This document shows positions 28,001-40,000 of a stretch of 64,000 nucleotides of DNA, piece by piece. This DNA is from Leuctra nigra (taxonomy: Eukaryota > Arthropoda > Insecta > Plecoptera > Leuctridae): assembly GCA_934045905.1 (NCBI GenBank), contig OW203768.1:12242316-12306315 (forward strand), read 5' to 3'. The position numbers were made by a program, and so were the translations under genes. Position 1 is the stretch's first letter. Each line of letters begins with the position of its first letter. The notes beneath the pieces were generated by a model. It searched no databases, was not told the DNA's origin, and saw nothing but the letters and a program-made list of their open reading frames with translations.

Positions 28001-31000
28001 ATCCAAGACGTCCATGTCATTAGTCCCCCTGCCACTAGGTGGCGCTGTCACACGCCTACGTCGCAGTAATTGCACACGTAAGTGAACAATACCAGGCGAG
28101 AGCAAACATCTCTGCTTCTGATGTTTACCGGCGAGGGACGTGGAGGTAGAAGTTCAACGCAATCCAAGACGTCCATGTCATTAGTCCCCCTGCCACTAGG
28201 TGGCGCTGTCACACGCCTACATCGCAGTAATTGCACACGTAAGTGAACAATACCAGGCGAGAGCAAACATCTCTGCTTCTGATGTTTACCGGCGAGGGAC
28301 GTGGAGGTAGAAGTTCAACGCAATCCAAGACGTCCATGTCATTAGTCCCCCTGCCACTAGGTGGCGCTGTCACACGCCTACATCGCAGTAATTGCACACG
28401 TAAGTGAACAATACCAGGCGAGAGCAAACATCTCTGCTTCTGATGTTTACCGGCGAGGGACGTGGAGGTAGAAGTTCAACGCAATCCAAGACGTCCATGT
28501 CATTAGTCCCCCTGCCACTAGGTGGCGCTGTCACACGCCTACATCGCAGTAATTGCACACGTAAGTGAACAATACCAGGCGAGAGCAAACATCTCTGCTT
28601 CTGATGTTTACCGGCGAGGGACGTGGAGGTAGAAGTTCAACGCAATCCAAGACGTCCATGTCATTAGTCCCCCTGCCACTAGGTGGCGCTGTCACACGCC
28701 TACATCGCAGTAATTGCACACGTAAGTGAACAATACCAGGCGAGAGCAAACATCTCTGCTTCTGATGTTTACCGGCGAGGGACGTGGAGGTAGAAGTTCA
28801 ACGCAATCCAAGACGTCCATGTCATTAGTCCCCCTGCCACTAGGTGGCGCTGTCACACGCCTACATCGCAGTAATTGCACACGTAAGTGAACAATACCAG
28901 GCGAGAGCAAACATCTCTGTGTCTTGCGTCACGCTATCTACCCGCTGATTATTCAGCGGTGACCTAGTAGTTGCCGTGCGAGCACACACAGATCTGTCTA
29001 ATGAGGCGATGCGAGGGGTGAACAAGTTAAAAAAATCAGTGTACCAACACTTTGATAAGAAATTAAAATAAAAAAATCTGAAGGAAAATATCAAGTAGTA
29101 TAGAAAAAAACTACAAAAAACTACAAATAAAAAAAATAAAATAAAAAAATAAAAATGTGTGTTGTTAACCCTTGAGGTGATGCTATGGGACGTAGCATTC
29201 ATAGCATTCATACGGCGTTAGGGGTGGGAATGTACACAACTTTCGCCCTTATTGAGTGCAACATTGAACCATACCATACACATTCTTCAAAAAAAATATC
29301 GTGCTGTTTTATTTTTTGAAAAAATAATCGCATTATTTACGAATGATTGACATTTCCTTATTTATAATTTTCTGGCTTTTCCTGTTAGGTATATAATCAT
29401 CCTGCTTCTTTCCAAGAATTACCAGTTCAAAGACTTGATACATTGCCATTGGTATTACAGAGATGACATTGTCTTACCCCATATTTTACTATGTCAACAA
29501 TTTAGGACGTACAACTAAAAAATATGTAACGACAATATATTGTAAAAAAAACTTATTTATCCCCCATTTTGTTCAGCACGGAACAATTGAGTCATTCCAC
29601 CACCAAACAGACGCATATCTGACAAAGTGTTATTCATTAATCAAACAATGAGACGACCAAAATAAGTGCTTAAATACGTCACACTACGCCTGTTATCAGA
29701 TTGTGTATCACACAAACACACTGGAGACAGCACTCTCCTTGTGCTAAATCCCTAAATGTATCCTAGCACTCCATCACCCTGCCCCATGAACATTGTCTAA
29801 TTGATCACGATTCGCATTTCATTCGCCTGCACTGCCGAGCCTATGTCGGGCTTTTGTTTCACCCAGTCGGCTAGTTATGCGATATTGTTGTCCAATAAAC
29901 ATAGCCAACGTATCATTATGCCGTATTACAACCGGAGTGACCTTACCTTTCATGTCGAAAACCGTGGACGAAAGTAAAAACTCGCTATTGTATTTGATAA
30001 ATGTCAGGCGGTGAATGCAAATATTAATACGTTATTCAAATTCCCATAATGTAACCTTTAAATTGCAATAAGAGTTAAATGGAAGAAAAAATATTCATGA
30101 AAACAAAGCGTATAGGTAGTGAAAAGAAGATGAAGTTGTCTGTCGGTCTACAAGTGAAGGGGAATAGAATCTAAATAAAGGGGCTCCATTTCTTGAAGTA
30201 CTATGCCTTGTGACAGCTAGTAAGTTGTCAAAACTCAAAAATAACCAAATGGACGAGCTTTTCGCTTGTATTTTACAACTTATAATCTTGTATTTTGCCA
30301 GGTAAGAAAGTGAGTCTTTTACGAAGATTCTTTTATGCTTCGATAATAGCAATAGCTGCCAAGGTACATCTTAAATTTATATAAAACATTTGCGTGGTAT
30401 ATCCAAGGAGGTAACTTATAAAATCTTCTTGGATATACAACCGAATAAACAATAAGATTTATTAGTACAAATCGAACTATGTAATTAAATGTTGCACATA
30501 AATTAAGGAAAACACCTACAATTCTGGACCTTGATACCACGCAAGGACAGCCTTGAAAATTAAACCATCCACAAATATTGTAATCATGAAGAAATGCTGA
30601 AAAAGTAATATATTGCGCGTCCAACAATCCATATAATGATGGGGCAGTGCACTCTGATATATTTTTGTTTTACTTTAAAATGTGGGGTTGAGATTAATTT
30701 TTGTGAATATTTGGAAATGTGTGGTATTTTTATTATTTTATGTGTCTACTTTTTAATTTCAGAGTGTAATTTTTAATCCTCTTATTTCTATTTTACCTTT
30801 CTTATTGAAAAACAGGGTGTAATTTTTCAATGTGATTATAAAATCGTTTTTTTTATTATGTTTTTGGTTGCACACCAATTTGAATTGTTCACCCATTGGC
30901 CCATAAATTAAGTTCAGTAGTTCACCCACAAGACATCTATATTTGGAATGTCAAGCCAAGCATCCCACTGAAAGGTGACATTACGGGAGGAGTTCCGTGC

Positions 31001-34000
31001 CATTAGTTCCCCATCCGAGATGACCTTCGCATGCATCGCATCTCAAACAATACGCCAAGTAATTACTATTATTAGTCATGACTGGAGGTAATGTGTGCAC
31101 GCCCACTTCCAATCAATTACATTGAATTAACTGCATCTCGGATAGACAAGGGGCCAAGGATGCCGACGCAAAAGGCGCGGATCCATTGTCGAGACGGCTA
31201 TTGTAAGCCGGCTGAGGAACGATTGGAGATTGATCTTTCAGTTTGAGGATGGGTGCTAATTATCTATAATTATTTAATTCCTAAAATGTCTTTCTTTGTG
31301 GCATGTCAAATATGGTAGGATAATTCTGCTGTCATATTTGCGATGATTGAGTAGTGGCCAAAAGTGTTTCCATCTCATTCTCTATGCATCAATCAATACA
31401 TAAGATGGATTAATCTCATCCGTAAAATATATTTTGTCACCGTATTTCGCATATTTTATCAGTCAATTAATTTTAATGAGATCTATGAATGTTTTAAAAA
31501 TTTAATTGAAATATTGGGCAGATATTCTAGAACTTTCGCATTTCACAGCCTTCGTGGTGCAAAATTTTCAGACTTGACAGTAAATTTTGCCACTAATCTC
31601 TGTAGGAACATGATGATAGATGAGCTTGGCAATGCCCTATTGTGGTGGCTGCTTTTATAAATGCCGGCTAATGAACGGCTTGCTGATCGATCTTGATGTT
31701 TAAGGATGGTCGGCAATCAACTGTAATCATCTATTTCCTATAATGTATGGTATTAAGAAGCCACACCGACTGCTCTAAGACGGGCAAAGTGCAATCATGT
31801 AGGTTGTGAAGATTCCATAGTCGCACTACGCTCACATCGACGTTGTTGCATGCAATTTATATTTATATGATAATGGCTTCAGTAGAAATCCTTGAATTGA
31901 AAGAAAAGTACAAAACTGAATTTGATAACTCAATTAGTTGGCACTTAGCAGATTCATAAACACAGACGTCATACTTCGATGAAAATTACAAATCATACTA
32001 GACAAAAGAGCCACTAGGAATCGAGTAATTTCTACTTAATGGATCTGTTGTTTTGGTTAGAACTTCGCTTTCAGCACTTTTTTATTTTGCAAATTCTAAA
32101 ATAAGTTTAAGACTATAATTTGATACTTCGACTGCATCATTTTCGAGGCAAGATTGTTGAGAAGTGGACGATGGCAATCCGTCATTTCAAGTTGTTTCAG
32201 CTTGGACACACTTTTTCAAGTTGAATCCATCAACAGAAGTTCAACTTTCAGAAATCTTTTGTTTTTCAAATGTAAATTACTTTATGATTCCTTTATGTAG
32301 TGACGCAATTCCACATGTGAACATTTACAATATACGTGATACAGGTAGGTAGATACCCTGGTTTAAACTCTGGCAGTTGTCTCTCAGGGTTGTAATAATG
32401 AATCTGGACTCACCATGATGGTCGCCCGCACCGTTGAGTGCCGACGGCAGAAGTTCCCCGTTCTCTCGCAGCTCGTCGAACTTGGCTAGCAGCACCGGTA
32501 GCCTGCGGACATAACAGTGCCGAACATTTAGACACAGCAACACAGAATTTACGAGGAGCAGAAATCTAAAATCAATCCCATCTTTAACTAAGTTCTGATC
32601 TCTCTACATTCCTGTATAAGTTGTTTCAGACATCACAAAAATAATGTTCAAAATCTTATGTAGCACTCTAACATAAAATCTTCACCACCTACAAGCGCTA
32701 TACCTACAAATAATATTGTACACTCCTGGACACTGAAATTGGTCCGCAGTCAATGTTCAAGTGACACTACGGCTAGTATTTAACATTTATTTTAATGTAT
32801 ACCGGAAGGCCTTTGTGAGTTTAGGGTAAAAAATTACTTTAAATAAATAATAAATACTAGCCTAGGAGTCTTGTGAATATTGACTGCGGACCATTTTCCG
32901 TGTCCAGGAGTGTACCTAAGTAACTAGTTAATATAACGGTTGAACCCATTTCATATCAAGTTTAGTTAGTTGGAGAATTCAACAGAAGTATTGCACAGCC
33001 AGCCACTTAAAATTTGTGAAGCCCCAATATCATCTTCACTAAAAAACAAAACAATACGACTCCAATATTCAACTAGTCAAGATCCAATTGCGTAGAATGT
33101 GTTTGTGTGGCCGAACAGCGAGATGAACAATGAGTCTAGTTACTGGTAGTGGTATCTTGCGAGTCGCAGCAGCCTGGTATCCATGCCGACCTCTCAGCGC
33201 CCTGTCTCGGCCGATACTGAGCTGGGTCTGGGCGTACTGAGACAAGAGTGTCACCCGCTCGATGGACCGAGACACAAGCCTCACACCCAACTAACTGCTC
33301 ACTTAGATCCATCAGACAAGTCAAGATCGATGACACGAGGGCAATGGTAAGTAATACGGTGATTAGGCCGCTAACCCGTAATAGTTTGACTGTCAAAATT
33401 AATTTTGTGAAAGTTGAAGGTATCGTTAATTGTATCAATGACACCAGACATTATCCGGTTGCCAAATAATATTTAAATAATAAAATAGTTGTCCAATGTC
33501 CACAGGTGTGTAGGAACTAAATTTGCAAGGGAGGGGGGGGGGGGGGGGGGATAATACTGACAAGAACTTGAACTGGAGATACTAGTGTCCACGAAGACAA
33601 TGGGAAATTTTTTGAATTCAGGCCTAAATTTGGTGCATTTCTCTGCGATTTTAACACTTTTTAAGCATATTTTTATCTTGACATATAAATGTATTAGAAC
33701 ATATAAGCGAGTTGATTGAATCAGAGGGGGGGGGGGGATTATACCCCTATTTCCTCCCCCAAGAATCAATTTTTATGAATATTTCCGTTCTCACAGTTTG
33801 GAAAAAATCAGTTAACTTGGAAAAAGAGCTCACGAGGAATGATCATGATTCATGATAAAATGGCTGGGGACTGACATAATAATTAATTTTAAATAAACTA
33901 AAAATTAATATGTACCTGGAACTAGAAAAAAAACTACCTATGCATTTTCTTCCAACAATCAAGTTGGTGGTTGGGTTGATATATTTTCATTTTCCACCCT

Positions 34001-37000
34001 TTTCTAGAGCTGCCTCCTGGGATGCCAAAGCCAGTTTTTCCACTGGGTACAATTTTAAGTGGACTTATGACATAAGTGACTATCAGATCTAATTATAATA
34101 TCCGGATCCTATTCTCTTTGGTAACGATTGTATTCATCTAGAAGAACAAAAATGACTTAAAATTTGTCAAGAGCGTTGCCCCTGAGAAGGTGCAAGATTG
34201 TAGCGCCAAGCAGTGAGGGGAGGAAGGAGCTAACACGTCCATCAGCCGAGCGAAGCAACTGCTGACAACGCACAATTACTCCTCGACGTGCATGAGAGAG
34301 ACATAATGGGAGCGGCAATACTGGCACCCGACCAGTGTCGAGCCAATTGCCAGTGCTCTTTCAAGCAGCTGTCGTACCGCACGTTGACCTCATGGGATTG
34401 GTTATTCGTCAGATCTGCGGCAACAAAGTACAACAGACTTAATTTTAATTACCTTCTTTAATCATTGACTTCCGCTCTAGGGGATTTGCAAGACTGTCGT
34501 CGATGTCTAGTCACAAACGATACCGACCAGTTCTTACGTATAGACCAAGGTCAAATTCTTCACGCGACCGGCTGAGATCGTCTTACATCTGACAAAAATT
34601 GCACGGAAAGCTGACGCGCACAACAATTATACTTAATACGAATGTCTGTTATAAATATTACGACAGGACGGGTTATTAAACAAAGTTAGTAATATGTCTT
34701 TATATTGCCAGAATCCTGTCAAGCAGTGCGGCCTCCGGCATCGGCGAAAGCATTCAGTGCTGCAGCTACAGAAGTCACAAATCCCATATAGTGCGGAGAT
34801 GCTTTAATTACGTGTACCATGAGAAGTGTACAGTCAATATTATATTTCAATTTCAATTTCTAGCAATGAAATAGTGTTAAGAATGGTTTCAAATGGGAGC
34901 CATTTTTTGTAGTCCATACATTTTATAAGCTTTTTAAGTTGTCAATAGGTAATCGGTGAATAAATTTGAATGACTGCTGGTCATGTTCCATACAAATCAT
35001 TGCTTGTTATTATCATTGAAATGTGAGATCACCTACTAGACGCAAAGATACAAGGAGATCGCTTGGACTGACTTCGGTTGGTGCGACCTAAAATTTTTCA
35101 GTCAGTCCGATTTATTGAACAATCAATTTTAGTTGTGCCAAGTGCACATAGAATGCATCCCAAGACATAGAGCATTTTTGTGAACTATACTCCACTTCGC
35201 TCATGGACATGGTACCTAAAGAGTCCGCATTTGTATCCATGAAATATTTCGAAACCGATTTCTGCTTCAAGTATAATTACACTTTCTTTAATATTTAATT
35301 TTTTTATTAAATAACAAATAGACCGACAAGTTTACAACTTATGATTTGTACAACCATAACTCCAGTGTTGAGTAAGTTACTTTAGAAAAGGAACTTCGTT
35401 GAAGTTAAGTTACTTGGTCAAAAAAGGAACTTAGTTAAAGTTAAGTTACTTCATGAAAAAAGGAACTTACAAGTTACCAGTTACCCAAAAGTACCTTTCA
35501 AGTTACTTTTAAAGTTACTACAATGGATTTTTAGGAAAAAAACGTGAATAGTGCAGGGTAATAGTGGTTTCAAACGTAATGTCATACATGCAGTGTAGTA
35601 TTTTTGTCTGCACAAAGTATCACGGCAAATAGTTTCATTTTCACGCATTTTTATCACCATATAAATCTACAAAAGATAGACATTCACACATAACGAAATT
35701 GAAATACTAGAAGAGGTTATAAACAATGCTCTGCACAAGTAATGGCGACGATGGTTGAAGGGAGAATGAGCTGAGCTGCTAAGTGCTACCTACGTCACAC
35801 TGCAACAAGCCAAGGTCAAGTGAGGGGGTGAAGGGAAAGTGATTCTCATTGGTCCTCCTTCTACCCCTCCCCACACCCTTATCATCACTGGCCTGGCGAG
35901 AGTATGCACATTCCACAGCAATGACTCATGCAGCTGCACTGACTGCCTGTGAAAACTTGTTTTGATGGCAGATCGCTACTCCGGAAGTATAAGTTGGGAA
36001 ATTTTGGGAAGATTGCTGAAAAAGTAGAGTCTGTTCAAACGAAAAAAGGAACTTTGCAAGTAACGTAACGTAATATTGACGTTACATCAATAAAGGAACT
36101 TTATCAGTTAAAGTTCCTGACTGAAAAAAAGGAACTAAGTTAGGTACCACTAAAGTTCCTGAAATGTAACGCGTTACTGGTAACGTGTTACTTTCGTTAA
36201 GTTACTACTCAACACTGCATAACTCTTAGTAGCATAATAATTAGTAATAACTTAAAAAGTTAAGCAAAACATTTCACGTAACTAACGTACTATATTCCAC
36301 ACAAGAAACTACGATTCCAGTTGAGGTGGGGCACAATAATAAATTATTTAGAGCTCATTCCTTAGAGTTACAATTCAGAAAAAGAATACAAAAAATTAAG
36401 TGTCAACTGAGGTTTAAATAAAATCTTGTATTGCAATGCAACCCTATTCTACAACAACCCTACCACCCCTACCCTACCCTACCTAGGGTATTGCAACCCT
36501 ACCCCATTCTAAATTTCCTTAGTAATCTCGTTTCACTTCCTACACGGTGCACACTGGAGTGCTATATATTACACATGGTTGTGATGCCGTATCAATGGGG
36601 TTGTTCACTGCCATTTGCTCTCACTCGCAGCGCTAGCGGCAATGGAGTAGTCTCTCTCTGATTGGTTGGTCTCTGAATCCAAGATCTCTGAATCAAACTC
36701 CCGCTAAGATTTAAAAATGCTCCTTTCCGCTCTGCAGTTTGATTGGCTCTCTCTTGGCATTTTGATTGGCTCTTATTACGTTTAGGACAGCAACGCCATC
36801 TACAATGTTTTGCGTAAACATACGCATAAATTGATACGAGACGACAAGGAAATTTAGAATAACCACCCTGGGTGCCTATTCTCAAGCTGAATCCGTCAAA
36901 CGGAATTCGGAAATGTTCACATATGGCATTTTCTGTAGTTTCAAATTTCAATGTTAATTTAGCTTGAATCTATTATGCATGGTTTGCCATTCCACACATT

Positions 37001-40000
37001 CCCAACCAACTCGAGAGTAGGCCGTCAGAGAGAAACACCGCGTGACACTCACTTTGACTGTGGGACGTTGTTCTTGCGCTGGAGGTCTGCGCGCAGCCGC
37101 TCGCCCACCATCTTGTACAGCTCCACCAGCGTGTTGAACGCGGCGTCGCGCACGTTCGGCATCGGGTCGCTCAGCAGCTTCACGATGGCCGGGACGAGCC
37201 GAGACACGGCGATGCTGTTTGAGCCGTAGCTGGACAACAAGGAAACACTTCGTTAGTTGATATAAAAACAATGTCTTCTATTTCGGACTACAGGAAGCTA
37301 TATTACCATGTTGTTCAAATTAAGGTGCCTAACACCAAAATCTGACAGTTTGCTAATGATAAAATGTAATTTAGGAAGACTTACGAAAGACTTATTTTAT
37401 AACTAACAACAGTAATTGACTCAGACATCACATCCTATAAAATAAAGTGTCGAGGAGTAAGAAATATCAAAAGTAAAAACTTCCGTTCTCAGCATATCGG
37501 GGAGTTTGTCAGTAATAAAGTTGTTGGGCATCTCGGCCAGTACCGCTCTGCCTTGCGGCGGCACCGAGGCACTACCCGTTGCTCTGTCGGTCTCGGACCG
37601 GCCCCCGACGCAGACCTCGCGGTCGCGGGCTCGCTGGTCGGACCGACATTCAATTGCATGGACCATGTTTCATTCAAGAATACAAATTATCTTGTATTTA
37701 TAACAAATGTTTCACAAATAATATACCTACCAGAACATGAATATTGTACATTTCAAAGATAATGTCTACATAGAAAGTATCACATTGTTTATTGTCATGA
37801 GCAGACGTTGAGTTGTATGAACAATGAACATTGTTATAATGCAAAATTTAATACATTGTATGTCTACCTAGCCGAATCCAAGAAATAATATATGTCATAT
37901 TTTTAAGTGTTGCCTCTTACTACTAGCCAGTGGGCTATGAGGCATAGTTAGTAGAAAACACATTTTTTATTTTTATTTTTAACACTAAAGAATTTGAATT
38001 GATATTGAAAACTGAACTAGGTAGGTAGGTAGCTACTAGCTAGTAAGTAAACTGCTCATACAAATCCACAACCAACTCGAGTCTGATGCATTCTCTTGTG
38101 CACAGTGGCGAAGCGTACCTCCAAAAATTGGGGAGACACAAGACAAAAAAAAATAGAAAATAGCGTATTTTGGCTTACCTAAATTTTTGGTATATTAACT
38201 CAATTCGACGCACTTACGAGTTACGACTTATTTTACCATCTCTCTGGCTAATATCGAGATGAGGCGTAAGCCGCTTTGATTTTATTGAACACTTTTATTC
38301 GTATGAATGCAAAATATGAAATGCGGCAAAACTGTTTGTTAATAAATAAATAATCGATAACGTCATTGTCAACGTCAGTTTCCATTTTAGTGATAAATAA
38401 ATTATTAAATAATACACCGTACACAAACACAATACAAACGATTAACGAACTAAAATATCTGGAGGAAATAATACGTCTAATCAATGCAATTTCAATGTGT
38501 GAACTGACTTGTTTTCAAGTCTGACTCATTTTTCTAGATATTTTTAGTTTTACTGCTGACTAAGTGCGTTTATGCGAATGTCGTGTGTGTTGCACAACGG
38601 TGTAGGCGAGCGCTGCATTCAGCACTGCGGCGTGTACATTCCAGTCAATCTGTTCTTGTTGCTGTCAAGGGACATTATAATAACCAAGGAGACACGTCTA
38701 CCTCGGAGTCTATTTTGCAAGACTGTTATCGCATGGAATGTCCATACGCAGTATAGGCGGGCGGATGTTAGTGTGAGTGCGAGTGGGAGAAAACATATGA
38801 ATGCGTGAACAACGAGTGGAAGAAGGATGCAGATACTTCTGCGTTCGCCTGCGAGGACACAAGTAGCTTATGTCTCCCGGGTTATAAGATAGGAGATGCG
38901 CGCGCAGCAGCAGAACTCGCTCGCTCGTAAAGACACCAAATTGAGCATGGTTTTCAACTGACAATCAATGTGTTTCATTACAACACCAATTAATACATCG
39001 AATAAAAGTACGATACATAAAAATAAAATACAATTACAGCAAATTTTAAGGTATGAAAGATAAGAACAGCACTGTCCGCTTTTTCCAGGGGAGACACTGT
39101 CTCCCCTGTCTCCCCTGACGCTTCGCCCCTGTAGGTACATAAGAATATCTTTACATTGGCAAAAGTCCATTTCAATGATCTTTCCCAGAAAAAAAATACT
39201 AGTACGGCTGGCTGCCTTGATCAGCTAATCTCATTTGTAATGTTTTAAAAAAGCTATTTGTTTTATAATCAATAATCACTACCACTTTGTGAGCTCTCCT
39301 GCAAATCATTTTAATGAACTTCTGCCCTTCTACTATTAACCCCTCAAGCCGGTTCGACGTACTCCGTACGCGCTCTAAATTTCGTCCCTCAGGCGGTTCG
39401 ACGTGACATATACGTCCTGTGGAATATTATGTTCAAACAGTGCTAGTAGTGCCATCTCTCAGGACTTTGGTGAACTATTTGGAACTTATGATTTCTGGTG
39501 GTTTAGTGTTGACTGTTGGCAGCATTGAATATTTTTAGAATCTCTCATAGCCTTCTGAATTAAAATATAAGATAAATATGATTCTTCCGTCTGCAAAATG
39601 GCGTCTGAAGCGACTGTCAGGTGTTGACATAAATGCTTTTTTTAAGATTCTGATGAAGATGACGACCCATCGGGAAATGTTACTCGCAATGATAAATATG
39701 ATAGTGATTACAGTGATAGTGAGGAGAGTGACAGTGCATGAGAGAGTGACCAAAGTGATGATGGAAATGTTGAGAAATTGTGGAACCCACAGGAAAAGAA
39801 CTACCGCCTGACAGCTCGCGCGCCTAACATTTTAGTACCGGCTTGAGGGGTTAAGGAATGTACAGACAGATATGAAATCAATATTCTATGTCGATGAGAC
39901 ATAATAACGACATCTGATAACTTTCTCGAGGGAAACCCGCTTACTCTGAGAGTGTCTTGACGAGACAGTTCATCACCTCCTCGCGGATCTTGTGGTTCTT

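Larger units (their letters stand above)
3708..32413 (-). other. CLASP intron 5 (28.7 kb), repeat-rich
   Basis: Bounded by the exon 5 donor and the microexon acceptor. Itemised contents are foldback elements, MITEs, SINEs, the 32-copy 161-bp array and several GC-rich patches. Stretches 5400-7150, 9720-11020, 12840-14050, 14900-16300, 16540-18300, 18530-20150, 20360-21290, 21980-22660, 23060-23780, 28960-30130 and 30250-32400 show only AT-rich unique-looking sequence and short scattered open frames with no recognisable domains. Confidence 0.6.
32503..37052 (-). other. CLASP intron 4 (4.55 kb)
   Basis: Holds a 192-bp TA-flanked MITE, poly-G tracts at 33533-33550 and 33726-33737, an 855-bp hAT element, a CCCTA-rich stretch near 36465-36500 and a MITE interrupted by an insertion. 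The moderately GC-rich patches 33100-33330 and 34190-34440 show no recognisable protein. Confidence 0.6.
37230..39944 (-). other. CLASP intron 3 (2.7 kb)
   Basis: Dominated by a 1.03-kb hAT-like element (38103-39131) and a 511-bp piggyBac remnant (39340-39850). Sequence 37500-37660 is GC-rich with open frames in several phases but lacks splice sites or motifs that I can support. Confidence 0.6.

Noticed and set aside
23783..28919. Many overlapping 68-125-codon open frames on both strands in the 161-bp array
   Set aside because: They recur every 160-161 bp in step with the repeat, carry repeat variants at synonymous and non-synonymous places alike, and have no domain. They are by-products of the satellite.
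23783..28919. CRISPR-like direct repeats
   Set aside because: Units are contiguous 161-bp copies without variable spacers, in a eukaryotic intron.
30319..30627. 102-codon hydrophobic frame as a possible receptor fragment
   Set aside because: AT-driven composition with no recognisable receptor motif. An inverted AAGGAGGTAACTTATAAAATCTTCTT-type text (given only in outline) explains part of it.
33069..33444. Possible extra CLASP exon between exons 4 and 5
   Set aside because: GC slightly raised, but exons 4 and 5 already join in phase through the conserved PQSK-L segment. No acceptor/donor pair gives a conserved insert.
36465..36500. CCCTA/CCTAC repeats as internal telomeric DNA
   Set aside because: Too short and irregular, and the usual insect telomere repeat is TTAGG. 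Treated as simple sequence.
36592..36951. 119-codon minus-strand frame left of CLASP exon 4
   Set aside because: It spans a broken MITE and its insertion; no domain.
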